This document shows positions 59,515-64,000 of a stretch of DNA of 64,000 bases, one piece after another (positions within the stretch are counted from its first letter, which is position 1; every line of letters begins with the position of its first letter). The translations under genes and the position numbers were made by a program. Source of the DNA: Halanaerobiaceae bacterium ANBcell28 (GTDB taxonomy: Bacteria > Bacillota > Halanaerobiia > Halanaerobiales > DTU029); assembly GCA_037623315.1 (NCBI GenBank), contig JBBJJH010000002.1, positions 169,284 through 233,283 on the forward strand. The letters run 5' to 3'. The notes beneath the pieces were generated by a model that searched no databases, had not been told where the DNA came from, and saw only the letters and a program-made list of their open reading frames with translations.

Positions 59515-62500
59515 GTGAAAAAATTTTTTTGTTTATTAGCAATAATCAGTCTATTTTATATGGGAGGAACGGTATTTGCTTGTGATCATGATGATACATG
59601 TAACCATGATCATATACATATTTCTGAAGAATTTTGTGAAGATGTACATGAGCATCAATGTGATCATGGTGGGGGAAATCCTACTCATTATGAACACAAT
59701 AAAGAATCTAATCAGAATAATACATATATATTTACAAGTGAACATGACTGTGAATATGAAAAGATATATGAAATTATGTCAAGCGGAAAAACTCATTATA
59801 TACTTGAATATCATCAATGCATACATTGTGGAATAAAAAGACCACCTAGCGTAAGTCAATCAGGAACTCATGAATTTATTGAAGTAAAAAGAGAGTATGA
59901 GTCTAAGGGCAAAAGTGGTCATGATGTAATCATATATGAAGAGTGTTCATATACTGCCCATGGGGCGAAATGTCCAGCAACTAATAAAATAATAAAAGAG
60001 AATCAACCACATAGCTTTGTAATAATTTCAGCAACGGTATCAAAAGATAAGTCCTACTGTGAAGTCAAAGAAAGATGTAGTAAATGTAGTTATTCAAAAA
60101 CCAACACAGTAAAACATACTAGAGGAGAAACCTGTTCTACTTGTGGTGAATACTATCCAACTTTAGAAGAAGAAGCTCAAGGATATGACGAGGATGCAAA
60201 TAATGAATGTGATGATGGAGAAGCATTACATGGAGAAGGTGAAGATGAATATAGTAATGCAGAATCAGATTATACAGAAGGTGAAACAGATCTTGTAGAT
60301 GCTAGTGATGATTATAATAATTTAGAAGACTGTATAGAAAATAATAATATTAACAATGAAGAAGCCGAAGGTGATATAGGAGAAGCAGATGATTCATATA
60401 ATGAAGCAGGAGATAATATTGATAGTGGGCAAGAAGAAGGTGATAATTCATTTCAAGATACAATTGAATCTGAATTAGAGGAAGAAAATTCTGTTGATCT
60501 TGATGGTCAGGTAAATGATATATCAGACGAAACTCAACCTATAGGTGATGATATTGATAATTCATTAACTGAGGGAGAAGAGATAGGTGAAGAGAATTAT
60601 ATAGAAGAAAATGAAGAAAATCTAGAAGATAATAGTGGTCTTGATATTGATCCAGTTAAATATACTACAGGGGAATATGTTAGTAGAAGTACTGATATAA
60701 GTTTTGATCTAATAGACCCTGCTATAGAAGTTGTGCGTTTTTATAAAAACTTCCAGCAAGAAAGTTTTTCTTTTGGACAGGGATGGATATTTAATTATGA
60801 TAGTAGAATAATTATGGGTGTTAGACCTATATATTTAGAGCAGAAAAATCAATTGGGAGAATTTGCTTCTCAAATTGAAGAAAACTACCATCTAGCAGTG
60901 GAATTATATAATCAGGCAATGGAAGCTGCAGTAAATAGTGTAGAACTAGCTAATAGTGCTGTCGCCAGTGGTGAGAATGCAGTAGCTTATGCCAGCCAGG
61001 CTAAAACAGCAGCAGAAAACGCAGTTAATAGTGCATTGAGTGGAGATGCAAAAGCCCATGAGGCCTTACAGAATGCTGAAGATGCACTCATCCATTTAAA
61101 TAATTCTATTTCAAGTGCTAATTCAGCTATTGTATTCGGTAGTCAGGCAGAAAGTAAAGCGAATAATGCTAGAGAATTAGCTCAACAGGCCCTGGCAGAA
61201 GGAGAGTCTGCACAGGCTTATGCAGAAACAGCAATAGATTATGCAGAAAGGGCTGAAAACCAGGAATTAATTGAACAGACCAATAATACATTAGAACGGG
61301 CAAATACATTAATCGCAAACTCCAAAGATTTGAAGGAAAGAGCAGAAACAAATATAAGTTCTGCTCAAGATCTTCAATCATCTGCAAATGATTTATTACA
61401 GACAATAGAAGATCAAGAACTGGAAAAGCAAATATATGCAGGTAAAAGTAGGGCTGAAAATAATATAGCTGCAGCAGAAATAGCTCTGGAAAATGGATAT
61501 CAAATAAAAGAATTAGCAGAAGAGTTTTATCTTGAGGTTTCTCAAAATCTTGAGAATGCATTAGCAAGACAAGCAGCTGCAGAAGATTGGAAGGCTACAT
61601 TAATTTCTAATTATAGTGTTGTGGAAGAATTAGAAGAGCTGAAAGATAGGGCGAATCAAATAGCGTTAGAAGCAGTATTAGATAGTGAGTACTCTAATAA
61701 TTATAGAGAGTTTAATTACTATAATATAGACTGGAACACTAATCCTGAAAGAGATGAAATTGGTATTGGTAAATTAATCTTAATAGATGAAACAGCAAGA
61801 CCATATATTTATTATATAGATCAAGAACCTGATTTTGATTCAGAGCAATTACTACCTGATGGAAGTATAAACTATTATCCAGATGGAAGTAGCACAGTAT
61901 CAAAAGATCCTCAGGGAGATGAACTGGAAATTCTTGCTGATGGTTCTTATCTATTGAGGAAAAAAGACGGTACAGAATACACTTACTCATATTATGGAAA
62001 GTTAATCAGAATAGAAGAATTAAATGGTAGATATCTTAATTTTTCATATAATGACGATAGGGAATTAGTGAGTATAAATGATAGCTTTGGAAGAGAATTA
62101 GAAATTGCCAGAACTAATGGTAGGATTAGCAGGATTACTGACCCTTTGGGTAGAGAACACCATTATGGCTATAATGGAAACAGACTTGTTTCCTATACTG
62201 ATCCAGAAGGAAATACCAGGAGATATACCTATGATCATAATGGCATAACTTCCACTATTTTTCCTGACGGAAATGGCTGGCAGTATTTCTATAAAGAATT
62301 AAATGGTAGAATGGTAATAGACTATCAATATGATCCTGTGGGTTATCGCTATGATATCCAATATGATACAGAGGCCAGAGAATCTATAGTCACTAACCCA
62401 AAAGGAAATAGTACCATCTATAGATATAATGAAAATCATCTAACTGTAGAAGAAATAGATGCTAATTATCACAGAACTTTAAGTACTTATGATGATAAGA

Positions 62501-64000
62501 ACAACCTGATTGCAGTTACAAACAAAAGGGGTTACACCACACACTTTACTTATGATCAAAACAATAACATTACAAGTATTACAGATGCAGTAGGAACCAC
62601 TACTTTTAGCTATAATCAATTCAATAAAATTAGTTCAGTAAGAGATAGAATGGGTAATACCACTACTTATAATTATGACAATAAAGCTAATCTAATATCT
62701 ATCAACTATCCTGATGGAACAATCCGTTCATTTAGATATAATGAGATAGGACTTCTAGCAGAAGAAATAGATCAAAGAGGCAATAGAACAGAATATAGAT
62801 ATGATGACTATGGAAATATAGAAGAAATAATCTTTGCTGATGGAAGTAGAGAAAAACTTGAATATGATAAGATTGGTAGATTAATAAAAAGAACAAGAGC
62901 AAATGGTGGAGAGATAGTATTTACTTATGATAATAATGACAATCTGATCAAGATTGTTAATGAGTTGGGATATGAAGAATCTTTCAAATATAATTCCCGT
63001 AATAATTTGATAGAAAGTTTCGATGCTAATGGAAATATTACTAGATATGAATATGATCAAAGAAATCAGTTGAGTAAAATTATAGATGCAGCAGGGAGTG
63101 AAGAAGAGATATTCTATGATGAAACAGAAAATATGATCAAACGAATACTTGCTGAAAATGTAAGCTACATCTATGAATATGATCCTATGGATAGGTTGAT
63201 TTCAACAACTCAAGCAGAAACAGATATTAAGACAAGTTATCAATATGATCCTGCTGATAATCTAATAGCCCTAACTGATGGGGAAGGAAGAACTACAAGA
63301 TATGAATATGATGCTGTAAATCGTCGCATAAGAGAAATTGATCCTTTAAATAATAGTGTGAGATATAACTATAATGAAAATGATTTATTGAAATCAATAA
63401 TAGATAAAGAAGACAATATCACCTATTTTAAATATGACAGTATGGGTAGAATCACTGAAATAATTGATGCCCTTGATCAGAGGGTTAGATTTGAGTATAA
63501 TAGCGCCGGTAATATGATAAAGCAAATAGATGCCAGGGGTAATGCCAGAGAATTTGAATATGATTCCAGAAATAGACTTATCAAAGAAATTGACGCCCAT
63601 GGTAATCTAATAGAATATCAATATGATCAAGTAGGTAATCTAGCTAGATTAATAGATACCAAGGGAAATATAAGAGAATTTGAATATGATTTAAAAGGAA
63701 GACTTATCAAAGAAACAAATCCATTAGGAGATAGTAGATATTATCAATATGACCCTGTAGGAAATCTAATCAGCCAGACCAATGAAGCAGGTATTACAAC
63801 TCAATATAAATATGATGAGTTAAATCGACTTGTTGAAATAGAAGATGTACTGGGTAATATTACACAAATAGGCTATAATCAATTAGGACGTATCGCCTGG
63901 CGTGAAGATGCCCTTGGAAATAGAGTAGAGTTCCTCTATGATTCTGCTAATAGATTAATCAAAGAGATAGATGCTGCAGGAAATAGCATAGAATATACTT
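59515..64000 (+). CDS. Giant secreted YD/RHS-repeat protein with coiled-coil insert, 3' end beyond window
   Basis: The frame is open from GTG 59515 (GGGAGG ribosome site, 8-base spacing) to the window end: 1495 codons with no stop. The parts in order: signal peptide (1-21, ending VFA-C); a Cys/His-rich stretch with several CxxC motifs (about 22-220: CIHCG, CSKCS, CSTCG), zinc-ribbon-like; a very acidic Asp/Glu/Asn-rich stretch (216-380); a DUF6531-like RHS start (VVRFYKNFQQESFSFGQGWIFNYDSR, 400-430); an Ala-rich coiled coil (442-712); then from about 735 YD repeats (such as DAAGNRIEY-type, Tyr-Asp spacing about 20) to the end. RHS proteins form a hollow beta shell with a toxic or variable C terminus, which is not seen here. 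The coiled coil interrupting the DUF6531-like part is unusual. Confidence 0.88.
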   Translation, partial: MKKFFCLLAIISLFYMGGTVFACDHDDTCNHDHIHISEEFCEDVHEHQCDHGGGNPTHYEHNKESNQNNTYIFTSEHDCEYEKIYEIMSSGKTHYILEYHQCIHCGIKRPPSVSQSGTHEFIEVKREYESKGKSGHDVIIYEECSYTAHGAKCPATNKIIKENQPHSFVIISATVSKDKSYCEVKERCSKCSYSKTNTVKHTRGETCSTCGEYYPTLEEEAQGYDEDANNECDDGEALHGEGEDEYSNAESDYTEGETDLVDASDDYNNLEDCIENNNINNEEAEGDIGEADDSYNEAGDNIDSGQEEGDNSFQDTIESELEEENSVDLDGQVNDISDETQPIGDDIDNSLTEGEEIGEENYIEENEENLEDNSGLDIDPVKYTTGEYVSRSTDISFDLIDPAIEVVRFYKNFQQESFSFGQGWIFNYDSRIIMGVRPIYLEQKNQLGEFASQIEENYHLAVELYNQAMEAAVNSVELANSAVASGENAVAYASQAKTAAENAVNSALSGDAKAHEALQNAEDALIHLNNSISSANSAIVFGSQAESKANNARELAQQALAEGESAQAYAETAIDYAERAENQELIEQTNNTLERANTLIANSKDLKERAETNISSAQDLQSSANDLLQTIEDQELEKQIYAGKSRAENNIAAAEIALENGYQIKELAEEFYLEVSQNLENALARQAAAEDWKATLISNYSVVEELEELKDRANQIALEAVLDSEYSNNYREFNYYNIDWNTNPERDEIGIGKLILIDETARPYIYYIDQEPDFDSEQLLPDGSINYYPDGSSTVSKDPQGDELEILADGSYLLRKKDGTEYTYSYYGKLIRIEELNGRYLNFSYNDDRELVSINDSFGRELEIARTNGRISRITDPLGREHHYGYNGNRLVSYTDPEGNTRRYTYDHNGITSTIFPDGNGWQYFYKELNGRMVIDYQYDPVGYRYDIQYDTEARESIVTNPKGNSTIYRYNENHLTVEEIDANYHRTLSTYDDKNNLIAVTNKRGYTTHFTYDQNNNITSITDAVGTTTFSYNQFNKISSVRDRMGNTTTYNYDNKANLISINYPDGTIRSFRYNEIGLLAEEIDQRGNRTEYRYDDYGNIEEIIFADGSREKLEYDKIGRLIKRTRANGGEIVFTYDNNDNLIKIVNELGYEESFKYNSRNNLIESFDANGNITRYEYDQRNQLSKIIDAAGSEEEIFYDETENMIKRILAENVSYIYEYDPMDRLISTTQAETDIKTSYQYDPADNLIALTDGEGRTTRYEYDAVNRRIREIDPLNNSVRYNYNENDLLKSIIDKEDNITYFKYDSMGRITEIIDALDQRVRFEYNSAGNMIKQIDARGNAREFEYDSRNRLIKEIDAHGNLIEYQYDQVGNLARLIDTKGNIREFEYDLKGRLIKETNPLGDSRYYQYDPVGNLISQTNEAGITTQYKYDELNRLVEIEDVLGNITQIGYNQLGRIAWREDALGNRVEFLYDSANRLIKEIDAAGNSIEYT

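Noticed and set aside
59576..59836. 86-codon rightward frame in the N-terminal part of the RHS gene
   Set aside because: It is in another frame of the Cys/His-rich exported region and has no ribosome site.
61169..61567. 132-codon leftward frame inside the RHS gene
   Set aside because: It is opposite the alanine-rich coiled coil; leucine-rich composition is the complement of that repeat and there is no ribosome site.
1..64000. tRNA, rRNA, CRISPR arrays, prophage genes or insertion sequences
   Set aside because: None was seen on either strand; no cloverleaf, repeat-spacer array, transposase or integrase could be recognised.

Overview
The window is AT-rich, with coding dense on both strands. 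It suggests an anaerobic, spore-forming Firmicute, most likely from a diderm, halophilic lineage such as the Halanaerobiales. The spore evidence is spoIIP, spoVAC/AD/AE and several cell-wall amidases. The anaerobe evidence is the siroheme-dependent (Ahb) heme route, several radical SAM enzymes and a rubrerythrin-like protein. An SLH/coiled-coil/transmembrane protein hints at an outer membrane or S-layer. The order-level placement is inference from gene content. No rRNA, tRNA, CRISPR array, prophage or transposase gene was seen.

Layout. 1-9.9 kb: sporulation and envelope genes (SpoIIP, a PflX-like radical SAM protein, the SpoVA channel genes, two amidase-type proteins, a phospholipase-D-family enzyme, a YtaF-like membrane protein). 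10-15 kb: a GH-like TIM-barrel protein, a CPBP protease, an SDR enzyme and a gamma-carbonic-anhydrase-like protein. 15.2-19.3 kb: an FMN-riboswitch-controlled ribDEBAH operon. 19.3-26.3 kb: mixed housekeeping genes (two lipoproteins, MazG-like, GNAT, metallo-beta-lactamase fold, purC, a FAD oxidoreductase with a TetR regulator, a rubrerythrin-like protein). 26.4-27.3 kb: three tandem copies of a tiny membrane protein gene. 27.4-30.9 kb: ssuBCA-cysK. 31-33.3 kb: a membrane spermidine-synthase-like protein.

33.4-47.6 kb is a sulfate-assimilation island in two operons: sulfite reductase fused to TusA, cysK, a metY-like gene and aprA; then aprB, a ThiS-E1 fusion, a JAMM protease, cysD, cysN (with a degenerate APS-kinase-like tail), cysC and a DASS transporter. 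The same promoter-plus-dyad arrangement precedes both operons and ssuBCA-cysK, which implies one sulfur regulon. The pathway I infer is sulfate uptake, activation to APS (CysDN), reduction of APS to sulfite (AprBA), reduction to sulfide (siroheme sulfite reductase-TusA), and capture as cysteine or homocysteine, possibly through a ThiS thiocarboxylate released by the JAMM protease.

47.7-58.1 kb carries siroheme and heme biosynthesis from glutamyl-tRNA (hemA, hemL, hemB, hemC, cobA-hemD, sirC) through the AhbA/AhbB/NirJ1/NirJ2 branch. It supplies siroheme for the neighbouring sulfite reductase and heme through siroheme. 58.1-64 kb has the SLH protein, a CopZ-like metallochaperone behind a CsoR-like dyad, and the first ~1495 codons of a giant secreted YD/RHS-repeat protein that runs off the window.

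Four intergenic, imperfectly palindromic elements (179-345 bp) share arm sequences, and two of them share core blocks. They form a dispersed repeat family that is either MITE-like or a structured RNA. Two genes (at 2160 and 52611) appear to start at ATT or ATC codons.
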